From Paraliobacillus quinghaiensis (GTDB lineage Bacteria > Bacillota > Bacilli > Bacillales > Amphibacillaceae): 32,129 nt of DNA. Position 1 is the stretch's first letter, and the number at the start of each line of letters is the position of its first letter. The notes under the pieces were generated by a model, which saw only the letters and a program-made list of their open reading frames with translations, was not told the DNA's origin and did not search any database. Below are positions 23,840-31,489 of this stretch, piece after piece. The translations under genes and the position numbers were made by a program. Location of the stretch: the NCBI RefSeq assembly GCF_003426025.1, contig NZ_QJSH01000033.1:1-32129 (forward strand). Direction: 5' to 3'.

Positions 23840-23869
23840 AAAAAGGGAGAACCAAATAGAGGTTCTCCC
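23840..23869 (-). terminator. intrinsic terminator between ArsR-rhodanese and first MFS gene
   Basis: On the minus strand GGGAGAACC and GGTTCTCCC pair around a 7-nt loop and are followed by TTTTT. The MFS ribosome binding site begins right after the T-run. It could attenuate the transporter genes relative to the regulator. Confidence 0.85.
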
Positions 23870-23882
23870 CTTATTAATTTCC

Positions 23883-24551
23883 TTAATTAGTTTTTCTCAT
23901 CGCTTTAAATTCTTCCTGTTTCCACTCATGAACTCCTTCTTCCATACGATAAGCATCGTATCCACGGGAGTTTAACGTTTCTACAACTTGTGTCGCATAA
24001 GCGCAATATGGGCCACGACAATACGCAATGATTTTTTTATCCTTTGGAAGAGTGGCAATACGCTCCTCCAAGTCCTGAACAGGTATCGATAGTGCTCCTG
24101 AAATATGTTGATTTTTATATTCATCTTCTGGTCTAACATCAATTAGAACAACCTCTCCATCTTGTATCTCTTTCAACATATCTTTAAGTTGCACTATTTT
24201 AACCTTTTCATTTCTTTCTATATAGTCTTTCTTTACGAGTGTGATATCACCAAACTGTATTTCAGCTAGGTTTTTAACTGAATGCAAAAGTTCAACTACG
24301 TTTTCATCTGCTAAAGCGTAATAGACAAAGTTTTTATCTCTTCTATAGTTAACTAATCTAGCATCAAGCAGTGACTGAAGATGTTTCGACGTATTTGCTA
24401 CAGACATTTTTGTGTCATTAGATAACCTCTCCACTGATTTTGGTCCATGAGATAAATAATCTAATAACTCAAAGCGCTTTGGACTAGAGAGTGCTTTACT
24501 AATTCGAGCGAACTGACTATAGACAAGATCTTTAAATTCTCTAGATTCCAA
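23883..24551 (-). CDS. ArsR-family regulator fused to a rhodanese domain
   Basis: A 222-residue two-domain protein. Residues 10-95 are a winged HTH of the ArsR/SmtB type (ALSSPKRFELLDYLSHGPKSVERLSNDTKMSVANTSKHLQSL, with YYALAD at the wing). Residues 115-215 are a rhodanese domain with active loop CRGPYC, C178 being the persulfide-forming cysteine. The DNA-binding half has no cysteine at all, so classical ArsR metal ligands and the BigR/SqrR dithiol pair are absent. Any sulfur sensing would have to use C178/C183. The TTG start follows AGGAG. It is the first gene of an operon with two MFS transporters and probably represses its own palindromic promoter. Confidence 0.93.
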   Translation of the reverse strand: MESREFKDLVYSQFARISKALSSPKRFELLDYLSHGPKSVERLSNDTKMSVANTSKHLQSLLDARLVNYRRDKNFVYYALADENVVELLHSVKNLAEIQFGDITLVKKDYIERNEKVKIVQLKDMLKEIQDGEVVLIDVRPEDEYKNQHISGALSIPVQDLEERIATLPKDKKIIAYCRGPYCAYATQVVETLNSRGYDAYRMEEGVHEWKQEEFKAMRKTN

Positions 24552-24570
24552 ATCATCACTCCTATTCTAA

Positions 24571-24586
24571 TCAACTATTTAGTTGA
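24571..24586. promoter_or_regulatory. palindromic operator of the ArsR-rhodanese operon
   Basis: A perfect palindrome, TCAACTA-TT-TAGTTGA, directly abuts the -10 box and covers the expected start of transcription, about 19 nt ahead of the regulator's start codon. This is the usual place for ArsR-family autorepression. Confidence 0.75.
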
Positions 24587-24615
24587 ATTGTATAATGTAC
24601 AATTTAATTTGTAAA
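24587..24615 (-). promoter_or_regulatory. promoter of the ArsR-rhodanese operon
   Basis: The minus strand shows TTTACA (24610-24615) and TACAAT (24587-24592) with 17-nt spacing. Confidence 0.75.
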
Positions 24616-24653
24616 GTGCTTCAAAAAATTGATGAATAAAAAGTACTGCAAAT

Positions 24654-24690
24654 TGCGATGCGAAAAGCATGGGGACGGTTCTTCGCTTCC
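24654..24690 (+). repeat. interspersed repeat, family N, copy 2
   Basis: The core GCATGGGGACGGTTCTTCGC (24667-24686) is followed by TTCC and flanked by partly complementary GCGAA and TTCGC. It starts the ~200-nt segment that recurs around 28894-29107. Confidence 0.8.
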
Positions 24691-24712
24691 TTTTTTATAC
24701 TTTCATAAAATT

Positions 24713-24750
24713 AAAGCCGATGTTCCTAATTAAATTGGAAGATCGGCTTT
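24713..24750. terminator. terminator hairpin, duplicated copy A
   Basis: AAAGCCGATgTTCC and GGAAgATCGGCTTT pair around a loop (24713-24750) and give T-runs on both strands. It lies downstream of a gene-tail fossil and recurs at 28955-28985. Confidence 0.75.
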
Positions 24751-24808
24751 TTCTTCTTTATTTTATCTAATAACAGGTTATGTGAGGTGAGGCGCGTTAA
24801 TCTACAAA

Positions 24809-24871
24809 TCACTCATACTCATATTCTTTTAAAGACCATGAATATGACCAATTCCGCGGGTGTCTAGGGTA
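24809..24871 (-). pseudogene. 3' fossil of an unknown gene, copy A
   Basis: The minus strand encodes YPRHPRNWSYSWSLKEYEYE and a stop. It matches the tail of the longer fossil at 29068-29265 (YPRPPRNWSY) and is followed by the same terminator and repeat. Only the last 20 or so codons survive. The gene family was not recognised. Confidence 0.5.
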
Positions 24872-24903
24872 AATAGTGGAAAATGCATTTAATATCTACT
24901 AAA

Positions 24904-25503
24904 TTATTCTTCCGCCGGTAGCGGTAATAACTCTACTTGGTCGAATGCAGTTAATGCATCAATCAAAATATCTCTCCAAATATCGCTATCAAACTCATTT
25001 TTAATCGGATCAACGTTATTTTCTCCTGTATTAAGTTTACGGACTAGAACTTCCCAACCTTGATTAACCGCCTTTAATCGGTCAATATTTTTCGACGAGA
25101 TCACCTCACCTTGTGTCAAATCTTTCTGGACAAGGTTTAGCACCTGTTGATGATAATTAATAAACTCTTCAATCCTTTGTCTATCGGCATGTGGCGCAAT
25201 CTCTTTTGCATATGGTAAATTCTTAAGATTATCTACCCGTTGATTAATGAGGGTTAAATCTTTTTTTCTACGTTCAACTAAATCCATATTAATACTATTC
25301 ATATTTTCTGAATGTGATGTAACCTGATTTGCCTGAGCATACAATTCACTAATTGTATTATTCCATGTTATATTAATTTCTCTTCCCATCTCTGTTTTCT
25401 TTGAATATAGATTAAAATTAATGATAGCCGACACGACCAATGTGATTATGAGTAAAGGGACAGCAATTCGTGAAAGCCATTGTTTTCTATTTGTTTTTTC
25501 CAT
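24904..25503 (-). CDS. membrane-anchored extracytoplasmic protein of unknown function
   Basis: A 199-residue protein with a basic N-terminus and a single transmembrane segment (about 11-32); the rest should be outside the membrane. Residues 35-150 look like long amphipathic helices, possibly a helical bundle or four-helix sensor-like fold (NTISELYAQANQV, DLVERRKKDLTLINQRVDNLKNL), and there are no cysteines. The ending DIWRDILIDALTAFDQVELLPLPAEE is acidic. AGGAGGTAAATACAA precedes the ATG. I do not recognise a named family. It is monocistronic as far as can be seen. Confidence 0.8.
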   Translation of the reverse strand: MEKTNRKQWLSRIAVPLLIITLVVSAIINFNLYSKKTEMGREINITWNNTISELYAQANQVTSHSENMNSINMDLVERRKKDLTLINQRVDNLKNLPYAKEIAPHADRQRIEEFINYHQQVLNLVQKDLTQGEVISSKNIDRLKAVNQGWEVLVRKLNTGENNVDPIKNEFDSDIWRDILIDALTAFDQVELLPLPAEE

Positions 25504-25563
25504 TTGTATTTACCTCCTGTACTTTAATGTTTTCATCATACTATTTATTCAAAAAGGAATAAA

Positions 25564-25647
25564 ATGAATAAACGCAGGTGGATTACTGTACAGATTCCCC
25601 ATATGTGGAATGATAAACAGACGATCATATGTCAAAAACAACAATAA
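25564..25647 (+). CDS. possible 27-residue small ORF
   Basis: ATG at 25564 is preceded by AAGGA at good spacing and opens a frame MNKRRWITVQIPHMWNDKQT... ending at 25647. It lies upstream of and divergent from the membrane-anchored protein gene. No promoter or homologue is evident, so it may be chance. Confidence 0.2.
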   Translation: MNKRRWITVQIPHMWNDKQTIICQKQQ

Positions 25648-25749
25648 AAGTGCATAGAAGAAGCATTTTCCTATGAAATAACCCTTCTATCATCCCAGGC
25701 ATAAAATAGCCTACCTACTTCTTAATAATCACCAAATCAAAATAAGACT

Positions 25750-25777
25750 GAATCATGAAGATTCAGCCTTATCCACC
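25750..25777 (-). terminator. intrinsic terminator after the fasciclin gene
   Basis: On the minus strand AAGGCTGAATC and GATTCAGTCTT pair around a short loop, followed by ATTTTGATTT, just after the stop codon at 25785. Confidence 0.8.
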
Positions 25778-25784
25778 AGCTTTT

Positions 25785-26279
25785 CTAAGGTAACAATACC
25801 TTATCAATAACATGAATCACGCCATTAGACGCTTCTATATCCGCTTTAATAACATTTGCTTTATTGACCATTACAGGATCTAATGCTATTTTCACTTTTT
25901 CATCTGCAAGCGTTTTAAGCTTCAATCCATCTTTTAAATCTCCAGACATCATTTTATCTGATACCACATGATACAAGAGAATTTTCTTCAAATCATCCCT
26001 TGCTAATAGCTCTTCAGCTGTTATATCTAGTTCCTTTAGTAGCGTTTCAAATGCTTCATCTGTCGGTGCAAATACAGTAAAGGGGCCCTTTCCTTTTAAT
26101 GTATCAACCAAATCAGCTTTTTCTAATGCTGCAATCAATGTATTGAAGCTACCTGCTTCTTTCGCAACATCGACAATATCTTTTTCAGTTTCAGTATTGT
26201 CCGCAGCAAATACCCCACTCTCAAATGACAAAACCAACATAACAGCAAACAGTACCATCGCTAAACTTTTCTTTAACAT
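25785..26279 (-). CDS. secreted fasciclin (FAS1) domain protein
   Basis: A 164-residue protein with a cleavable signal peptide (about 1-25, ending VFAA) and one complete FAS1 domain. The H1 and H2 signatures are clear: GPFTVFAPTDEAFETLL (about 85-101) and ANVIKADIEASNGVIHVIDKVLLP at the end, with ILLYHVV between. FAS1 domains mediate adhesion or matrix contacts in bacteria, often as single-domain secreted proteins as here. AGGAGGAA precedes the ATG. It has its own terminator and no obvious partner nearby. Confidence 0.93.
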   Translation of the reverse strand: MLKKSLAMVLFAVMLVLSFESGVFAADNTETEKDIVDVAKEAGSFNTLIAALEKADLVDTLKGKGPFTVFAPTDEAFETLLKELDITAEELLARDDLKKILLYHVVSDKMMSGDLKDGLKLKTLADEKVKIALDPVMVNKANVIKADIEASNGVIHVIDKVLLP

Positions 26280-26451
26280 AAGTAAATTCCTCCTTTATTA
26301 ATCCTTTATAAAGTTACACAACTTGACTTCTATCTTCCTTTTTAAAAATTCCACCCCCAAATATTAACGCTCTAAAAGGTAGTATTCTAATAATTAATGT
26401 ATTTATCCTGATTTCAACCAAAAAATTCTATAAGCTTACGTCTTGATAAAC

Positions 26452-26478
26452 GGAAGCAGGGGACGGTTCTTTGCTTCG
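26452..26478 (+). repeat. interspersed repeat, family N, copy 3
   Basis: Arms GGAAGCA and TGCTTC enclose the core GGGGACGGTTC. It lies downstream of the histidine kinase gene, beyond the fossil of the ArsR-rhodanese tail. Confidence 0.8.
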
Positions 26479-26507
26479 GATAACAAATTCTCGTTAATTT
26501 TCCCCCT

Positions 26508-26536
26508 AAAAAAGGAGAACCAAATAGAGGTTCTCC
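26508..26536 (-). terminator. terminator, copy of the ArsR-rhodanese terminator
   Basis: GGAGAACC and GGTTCTCC pair around the same loop as at 23845-23869 and are followed on the minus strand by TTTTTT. It now serves the two-component operon, about 95 nt after the kinase stop codon. Confidence 0.8.
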
Positions 26537-26582
26537 ACTTTATTATTTTCCTTCATTAGTTTTTCTCATCTATTTAAGACCT
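26537..26582 (-). pseudogene. fossil of an ArsR-rhodanese gene 3' end
   Basis: The minus strand here aligns base for base with the last codons and stop region of the intact gene at 23883 (MRKTN and following bases), with an in-frame stop and a lost original stop codon. Together with the copied terminator it marks a decayed second copy. Confidence 0.65.
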
Positions 26583-26631
26583 TCAGTGTGATTTAAAATT
26601 AAATTGCTTTCTTCATATAATTTTCTTAATA

Positions 26632-28125
26632 TTACCCGATCTTAATCGTGACTTTAAACAAATCACCGTCTACATAAATATCTAACGTGCCTTCGTGTAA
26701 ATCAATAATCGATTTAGAGATGGCTAGCCCAAGTCCTGAACCTTCTGTATGGCGAGATTCATCTCCTCGTTTAAAGCGTTCAAATAGCTCATCGATGTTT
26801 TCACTAAGCTCATAATTCGAAATATTTTTGAATGTAATGATGACTTGACTATCTTTCTCTTTCACATCAATATAAGCTCTTGTGTTTGGAACGGAATATT
26901 TAAGGATGTTTCCAATTAAATTATCAAATACGCGCCACATTTTTTGCCCATCGACTACTGCAAAAATTGGCTTTTCAGGATGGTTAATTCGAAAAGCTAT
27001 CGATGATTTTTCTATATCTTTATCGAATTCGGCAAGTGCTTGTTCTAACAATTGAGTGATATCCACACGATTTCTTATCAATTCCACATTGCCACTAGCC
27101 ATTTTAGATGCTTCAAACAAATCGTCAATTAACACTTTTAAGCGCTTTGACTTTTGGTCAATTACATCGATATACGACAGTCTCTCTTCTTCTGTTAAAT
27201 TAGGATCCTTTAAATGTTCCGCATAGTTCATGATGTTAGTTAATGGTGTACGTAAATCATGACTAACATTTGTAATCAATTCTGTCTTAAGTCGCTCACT
27301 CTTGGCTTGTTCATTCTGCGACGCTTTTACACCATTTTTCATTTTATTAATACTGCTCGCTAATTTTGCTAGTTCGGACTTTCCTTTCACCTCTAAATCT
27401 GGCTTAAGATGTCCATTGGCTATCGCATTTGCATGTATTAAAATCTTGTTAAATTGACCTACTTTTTTGATGATAATAATAAAAAGTGGAACTATTACAA
27501 GAAAGAAGCCAATAAGCATGATTGTAAGCAAACCTGATTCTACTCCTGTGAGCCCAGTCACTAATCCAAATAGGAAGAAAGCAGTTAATCCCACAAAAAC
27601 CTTTGTTACTACTTTTATATTTGCAAAAAAATCTCGGATCGTCCTTAAAAACCGGATGACTAGTGCATTTTTCCAATCCGCTTCTAAAGATGCGAAATCT
27701 GTGAACCTTCGATAAAAATAAATACCTTGCATTAGACATAACCCAAACACAATTATTACGTTAAATAAGTGGTTCATTAACCCCCTCGTAAAACTTCCAT
27801 AATAAAAGAAGCCCCTATACTGAGAAGTTAACAACGTTAAGATAACAGTAAACCCTAACAACAGAATAGCCACGTCAAAAGGGATCTTCTTATACAACGA
27901 TTCACCCTTTTGTGGTGCAATTCTTCCAACTATTTTGTGTTTATTTTCTAGCATAATCGTGACGGCTAATACAACAGCAGCTCCTACTGTATATATCCAG
28001 AAAAGAACTGACTGACTCGCATATTCTCTTACACCAATCCACGCTGCTAACACGCCACTTGCACCAAAGCTAAATAAAACAAGCCATGTGATAATCCCCA
28101 TTTTACTTTTCCATTTTGTATCCAA
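26632..28125 (-). CDS. sensor histidine kinase
   Basis: A 497-residue membrane kinase. Six hydrophobic segments (about 11-31, 37-58, 82-101, 116-138, 172-192 and 197-220) precede a HAMP-like linker (222-270). The HisKA box is NVSHDLRTPLTN with phospho-acceptor H289. The ATPase domain shows the N-box MWRVFDNLIGNILKYS and the G-box SGLGLAISKSI. There is no large extracellular loop, so it probably senses a membrane-borne or intramembrane signal. The start is uncertain: the TTG at 28125 overlaps the response regulator gene by 23 nt, while an ATG at 28101 falls just after its stop. The upstream gene encodes the partner regulator. Confidence 0.93.
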   Translation of the reverse strand: MDTKWKSKMGIITWLVLFSFGASGVLAAWIGVREYASQSVLFWIYTVGAAVVLAVTIMLENKHKIVGRIAPQKGESLYKKIPFDVAILLLGFTVILTLLTSQYRGFFYYGSFTRGLMNHLFNVIIVFGLCLMQGIYFYRRFTDFASLEADWKNALVIRFLRTIRDFFANIKVVTKVFVGLTAFFLFGLVTGLTGVESGLLTIMLIGFFLVIVPLFIIIIKKVGQFNKILIHANAIANGHLKPDLEVKGKSELAKLASSINKMKNGVKASQNEQAKSERLKTELITNVSHDLRTPLTNIMNYAEHLKDPNLTEEERLSYIDVIDQKSKRLKVLIDDLFEASKMASGNVELIRNRVDITQLLEQALAEFDKDIEKSSIAFRINHPEKPIFAVVDGQKMWRVFDNLIGNILKYSVPNTRAYIDVKEKDSQVIITFKNISNYELSENIDELFERFKRGDESRHTEGSGLGLAISKSIIDLHEGTLDIYVDGDLFKVTIKIG

Positions 28126-28795
28126 TTCCCCATACCACCTTTAAATATCTTGGATTTTTTGGATCGACTTCTATTTTTTCACGTATGTTACGAATATGAA
28201 CGGCAACCGTTTTTTCCGTTTGATAGGAAGGTTCATTCCAAACCCGTTCATACAATTCCGATGTGGAGAACACACGACCTGCATTCACCATTAACAACTC
28301 GGTAATTTTATATTCAATTGCGGTTAATTTCACCGCCTCACCATTGACCGCTACTTCTTTCATCTCTTGATCAAGTGTCAAGCCATTCAGATCAATCGAT
28401 TTACTTTTCCCTTCATAATAACCTAACGTCACATATCGTCTTAATTGCGACTTGACTCTCGCTATTAGCTCTAAAGGATTAAAAGGCTTTGTTAAATAAT
28501 CATCCGCTCCAATTTGAAGTCCTAAGATTTTATCCGTATCTTCGCTTTTGGCACTTAACATTAAGATTGGAATATTTCTATCCTCTCGTATTTTGAATGC
28601 AGTCGCTATCCCATCAAGCTCTGGCATCATCACATCTAATACAATCAGGTGAACATCTTGCCCGTTTAATAGCTCCAAAGCCTCTAGCCCATCTTGTGCT
28701 TTCAAGACTTTCATCCCTTCATTTTTTAAGTAAATTTCAATACTATTACGTAACGCTTCATCATCATCTACCACTAACACACAATATTGCTCCAA
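28103..28795 (-). CDS. OmpR-family response regulator
   Basis: A 230-residue two-domain regulator. The receiver domain has VLVVDDDE at the start, phospho-acceptor D54 in LIVLDVMMPE, and TKPF. The winged-helix effector domain contains KLTAIEYKITELLMVNAGRVFSTSELYERVW and the wing VVWGIGYKMEK. The start at 28795 is a TTG eight to nine nt after AAGGAGG; the longer frame runs through the ribosome binding site. It is co-transcribed with the following histidine kinase, with which it overlaps. Targets are not evident in the window. Confidence 0.93.
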   Translation of the reverse strand: MEQYCVLVVDDDEALRNSIEIYLKNEGMKVLKAQDGLEALELLNGQDVHLIVLDVMMPELDGIATAFKIREDRNIPILMLSAKSEDTDKILGLQIGADDYLTKPFNPLELIARVKSQLRRYVTLGYYEGKSKSIDLNGLTLDQEMKEVAVNGEAVKLTAIEYKITELLMVNAGRVFSTSELYERVWNEPSYQTEKTVAVHIRNIREKIEVDPKNPRYLKVVWGIGYKMEK

Positions 28796-28893
28796 TGCAC
28801 CATTCCTCCTTCCGGTAAAAATTATTATGTCATTATTATAGGCCACAATTATAAATAAAAAGGTACGATAAAAATAAAGAATTTATAAAGATT

Positions 28894-28932
28894 GGAAGCA
28901 TGTGAAAGCATGGGGACGGTTCTCCGCTTCCC
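28894..28932 (+). repeat. interspersed repeat, family N, copy 4
   Basis: GGAAGC (28894-28899) and GCTTCC (28927-28932) bracket the core GCATGGGGACGGTTC. It begins the second copy of the ~200-nt segment found at 24654-24871. Confidence 0.8.
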
Positions 28933-28954
28933 TTCTATATACTTTCACAAAATT

Positions 28955-28985
28955 AAAGCCGATGTTCCTAGTTGGAAGATCGGCA
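28955..28985. terminator. terminator hairpin, duplicated copy B
   Basis: AAGCCGATgTTCC and GGAAgATCGGC pair around a 5-nt loop. It is the partner of the hairpin at 24713-24750, with a shorter loop. Confidence 0.7.
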
Positions 28986-29067
28986 TTTTCTTCACTTAAC
29001 TAATAACAGATTACGTATGGTGAAGCGCCTTAATCTAAACATCATTCATACTTATATTTTTTTAAGG

Positions 29068-29265
29068 CTATAAATACGACCAATTCCGCGGGGGTCTCGG
29101 ATAACCCACTGTTGTCAGATCTTTTACATGATAGATTTCCCTATCTCCAATAGCCGTCATTACTTCCTCTACTCTTTCGTTATACCCTGTAATTTTTCCT
29201 TCTCCCCATGCAATGATCGTCACTTTTGCATCATCAATGGAGTCATTTAGAATAACGTCAGATCT
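29068..29265 (-). pseudogene. 3' fossil of an unknown gene, copy B
   Basis: An open minus-strand frame of 65 codons without a plausible start begins right after an in-frame TAG. It encodes SDVILNDSIDDAKVTIIAWG and continues through ITGYNERVEEVMTAIGDREI to VGYPRPPRNWSYL. It reads like conserved protein sequence, and its tail matches copy A. The original C-terminus has been shortened by a new stop. The family was not recognised. Confidence 0.6.
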
Positions 29266-29399
29266 CTATGTGTTATTAAAAAAGTTCATTAATAAAACAG
29301 AAAACCTTGCAATTTACCAAACAATACATTAATATGTTTATTATAAAACAAACAAATTTAATAAACGTTTATAAAAAAACAAAAAAGGAGTGTGTTTAC

Positions 29400-30170
29400 A
29401 TGTCTGTTGACGAATTATTCTGGAATGCCTCTGTTGAGGAACTGAAAAATGGTTATATCTATGACAATAGCAACGAGCAATTCACCTGTATTGTCTGCAA
29501 CGAATCTTACCAAAAAGGGATCATCTACCCCTCAGATGGTGTGCTGTATGAGGCGGAGCTTGCCATCAAACATCACATTAGACAGCAGCATGGATCGATG
29601 TTTCACTACTTGATCAACATGGATAAGAAGTACACAGGAATAACAGCTGTCCAAAAAGAAATATTAGGCCACTTTAAAAGTGGTTTGTCTGACAAAGAAA
29701 TAGCCGCAGAACTTGGGTCTGGAAGTACATCAACCATTCGTACGCACCGCTTTAAGTTAAAGGAAAAAGAAAAACAAGCAAAAATATTTCTAAGTTTAAT
29801 GGAGCTATTGAACAGTGAGGAAGAACAAGGAAAGGATGAGGAAAAACTGATTACCATTCATAAGGGGGCAACAATGGTAGACGACCGTTATGCCATCACA
29901 GAACAGGAACGGGAAAAAGTACTGACCACTTATTTCAAACAAGGACTGAAAGGAAAACTTAGTCAGTTCCCGAGTAAAGAAAAGCGAAAAATCATTGTAC
30001 TTCAACACATTTTAAAACGCTTTGATGCGAATAAAACGTATACAGAAAAAGAAGTAAATGAGATCATCAAGCAAGTCTTCGACGACTTTGTAACCATCCG
30101 TCGATACTTTATAGAATACGGCTTTATGCTCCGTAATAAAGATGGGAGTAGCTATTGGTTGAATAAATAA
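29400..30170 (+). CDS. zinc-finger/HTH regulator with C-terminal DUF2087
   Basis: A 256-residue protein. The ATG at 29400 is chosen because AAAAAGGAG lies about 8 nt upstream. Residues 25-70 hold a C-x2-C...H-x5-H-like zinc finger (FTCIVCNESY ... HHIRQQHG). Residues 85-125 form a LuxR/FixJ-like HTH (ILGHFKSGLSDKEIAAELGSGSTSTIRTHRFKLKEK). The C-terminal 70 residues (LSQFPSKEKRKIIVLQHILKRF ... RRYFIEYGFMLRNKDGSSYW) are a DUF2087 domain, often found in transcriptional regulators of Bacilli. It is therefore a probable DNA-binding regulator of unknown ligand. It is monocistronic. Confidence 0.88.
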   Translation: MSVDELFWNASVEELKNGYIYDNSNEQFTCIVCNESYQKGIIYPSDGVLYEAELAIKHHIRQQHGSMFHYLINMDKKYTGITAVQKEILGHFKSGLSDKEIAAELGSGSTSTIRTHRFKLKEKEKQAKIFLSLMELLNSEEEQGKDEEKLITIHKGATMVDDRYAITEQEREKVLTTYFKQGLKGKLSQFPSKEKRKIIVLQHILKRFDANKTYTEKEVNEIIKQVFDDFVTIRRYFIEYGFMLRNKDGSSYWLNK

Positions 30171-30308
30171 GGATATGAAAGTAAGGAAGCGGGCCAGTTT
30201 GATTACGGGTTCCGTTACCTATCGCAAAACTTGAAATTACACTGTCAAATGTACCTAAAATGCATAACGAATTACCGTATTTTGTAGTGACAATTGTAAT
30301 TGAAATTA

Positions 30309-30339
30309 AAAAATCTCAGTTCACTGAACTGAGATTTTT
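30309..30339. terminator. bidirectional terminator between the regulator and a gene remnant
   Basis: Perfect 15-bp arms (AAAAATCTCAGTTCA and complement) around a single C, giving T-runs on both strands, 139 nt after the DUF2087 gene. A strict one-base loop is impossible in RNA, so the tip would open. Confidence 0.85.
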
Positions 30340-30342
30340 GTC

Positions 30343-30402
30343 CTATTTATTTTCAATTGCTTCTTCAACTAAAGCTCCCTTTACTTCAATAAGAAAAGGC
30401 AT
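30343..30402 (-). pseudogene. possible C-terminal gene remnant
   Basis: The minus strand encodes MPFLIEVKGALVEEAIENK and a stop just before the bidirectional terminator. An in-frame stop lies four codons upstream of the ATG, and there is no convincing ribosome binding site. The acidic helical ending followed by a terminator suggests the tail of a lost gene. Confidence 0.25.
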
Positions 30403-30483
30403 TTCTTCTTCTTAAAGAAATACCTCTGTTATCTTAATAATAAAATCAGATTAGTTTGGGAAACATTTATATGAGGTGATTTT

Positions 30484-31488
30484 ATGGATAAAGAAGATAT
30501 AAAGCTCACATCTTCCGAGATAGGAACGCTATGGGGTCAATATATAAACGGAACAGCCGTCGATACGGTAAACAAATATATGGTATCTATCATTGAAGAT
30601 GAAAAAATTAAAGCCCTTTTTGAAGAAGCAATATCTATATTTGATAAACAAAAGCAACAAATAGTTTCCTTTCTTGAGAAAGATGGATTTCCAATCCCAA
30701 TAGGATTTACTGATTATGATTTAAATAAAGGGACAAAACGATTATTTTCAGATATATTTTGTGTGCACTATTTACACATTATGACTTTACACGGTTTATT
30801 AGGTCATACCACTTCTCTTAGTTCCTCTGTTAGAAAAGATTTACGATATTTTTATGATTCGTGTGATACCGATGGGAAGAAGATGTATCACCAAACAACA
30901 GATTTATTATTAGAAAAGGGGCATTTGCAAAGAGACCCTTACTTTTTCCCTGAAGCAAATCCTGAGTTTGTCCAAGGTCAAAAATTCACCGATGGGTTTT
31001 TTGGTGAAAAACGTCCTTTAGCAGCTACTGAAATCGTCGCTTTATCGCTTAATATGAAAAAGAAAATACTAGGAAAGGCTCTTTCCATTGGGTTTAGTCA
31101 AGTGACACAATCAAAAGAAATAAGGGAATTTTTGAAATCTGCACAAAAAACCTCTGACGAGCAAATTCAATCATTGGGCAAAATATTGCATGAAGATAAT
31201 TTACCCATACCAATATCTTGGGAAACCGAAGTTAATACTTCTCAAGAAGCTCCTTTTTCAGATAAATTAATGTTGTACCATATTGGGTTTTTATTGCAAG
31301 CAGCACAATCCTATCACGGAGCAGGACTAGCATCAGCAATGCGAGCAGACCTTGTGATAGCTTATGAAAAAATTATATTAAAAAATATAACAGTCACAAA
31401 AGACTGGTTTAACTTAATGACTAAGAATAAGTGGTTGGAGCAACCACCACTTGCTCCCAATCGAAAAGATATAGCAAAAGATAAATAA
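30484..31488 (+). CDS. DUF3231 protein (duplicated helical domain)
   Basis: A 334-residue protein made of two similar all-alpha halves (about 5-165 and 175-325). Both contain the KxxxxFLKxxxLPIPxxW/F-like segment (IVSFLEKDGFPIPIGFTDYD and LGKILHEDNLPIPISWETEV), an acidic linker, then F-S-D and a long helix. This matches DUF3231, a ferritin-like family common in spore formers and related to spore coat proteins. No enzymatic function is established. GAGGTGATTTT precedes the ATG, and a strong terminator follows. Confidence 0.9.
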   Translation: MDKEDIKLTSSEIGTLWGQYINGTAVDTVNKYMVSIIEDEKIKALFEEAISIFDKQKQQIVSFLEKDGFPIPIGFTDYDLNKGTKRLFSDIFCVHYLHIMTLHGLLGHTTSLSSSVRKDLRYFYDSCDTDGKKMYHQTTDLLLEKGHLQRDPYFFPEANPEFVQGQKFTDGFFGEKRPLAATEIVALSLNMKKKILGKALSIGFSQVTQSKEIREFLKSAQKTSDEQIQSLGKILHEDNLPIPISWETEVNTSQEAPFSDKLMLYHIGFLLQAAQSYHGAGLASAMRADLVIAYEKIILKNITVTKDWFNLMTKNKWLEQPPLAPNRKDIAKDK

Positions 31489-31489
31489 A

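Noticed and set aside
30182-30220. Possible fifth family N repeat (GGAAGCGGG...GGTTCC)
   Set aside because: Only the outer bases resemble the family; the GGGACGGTTC core is missing.
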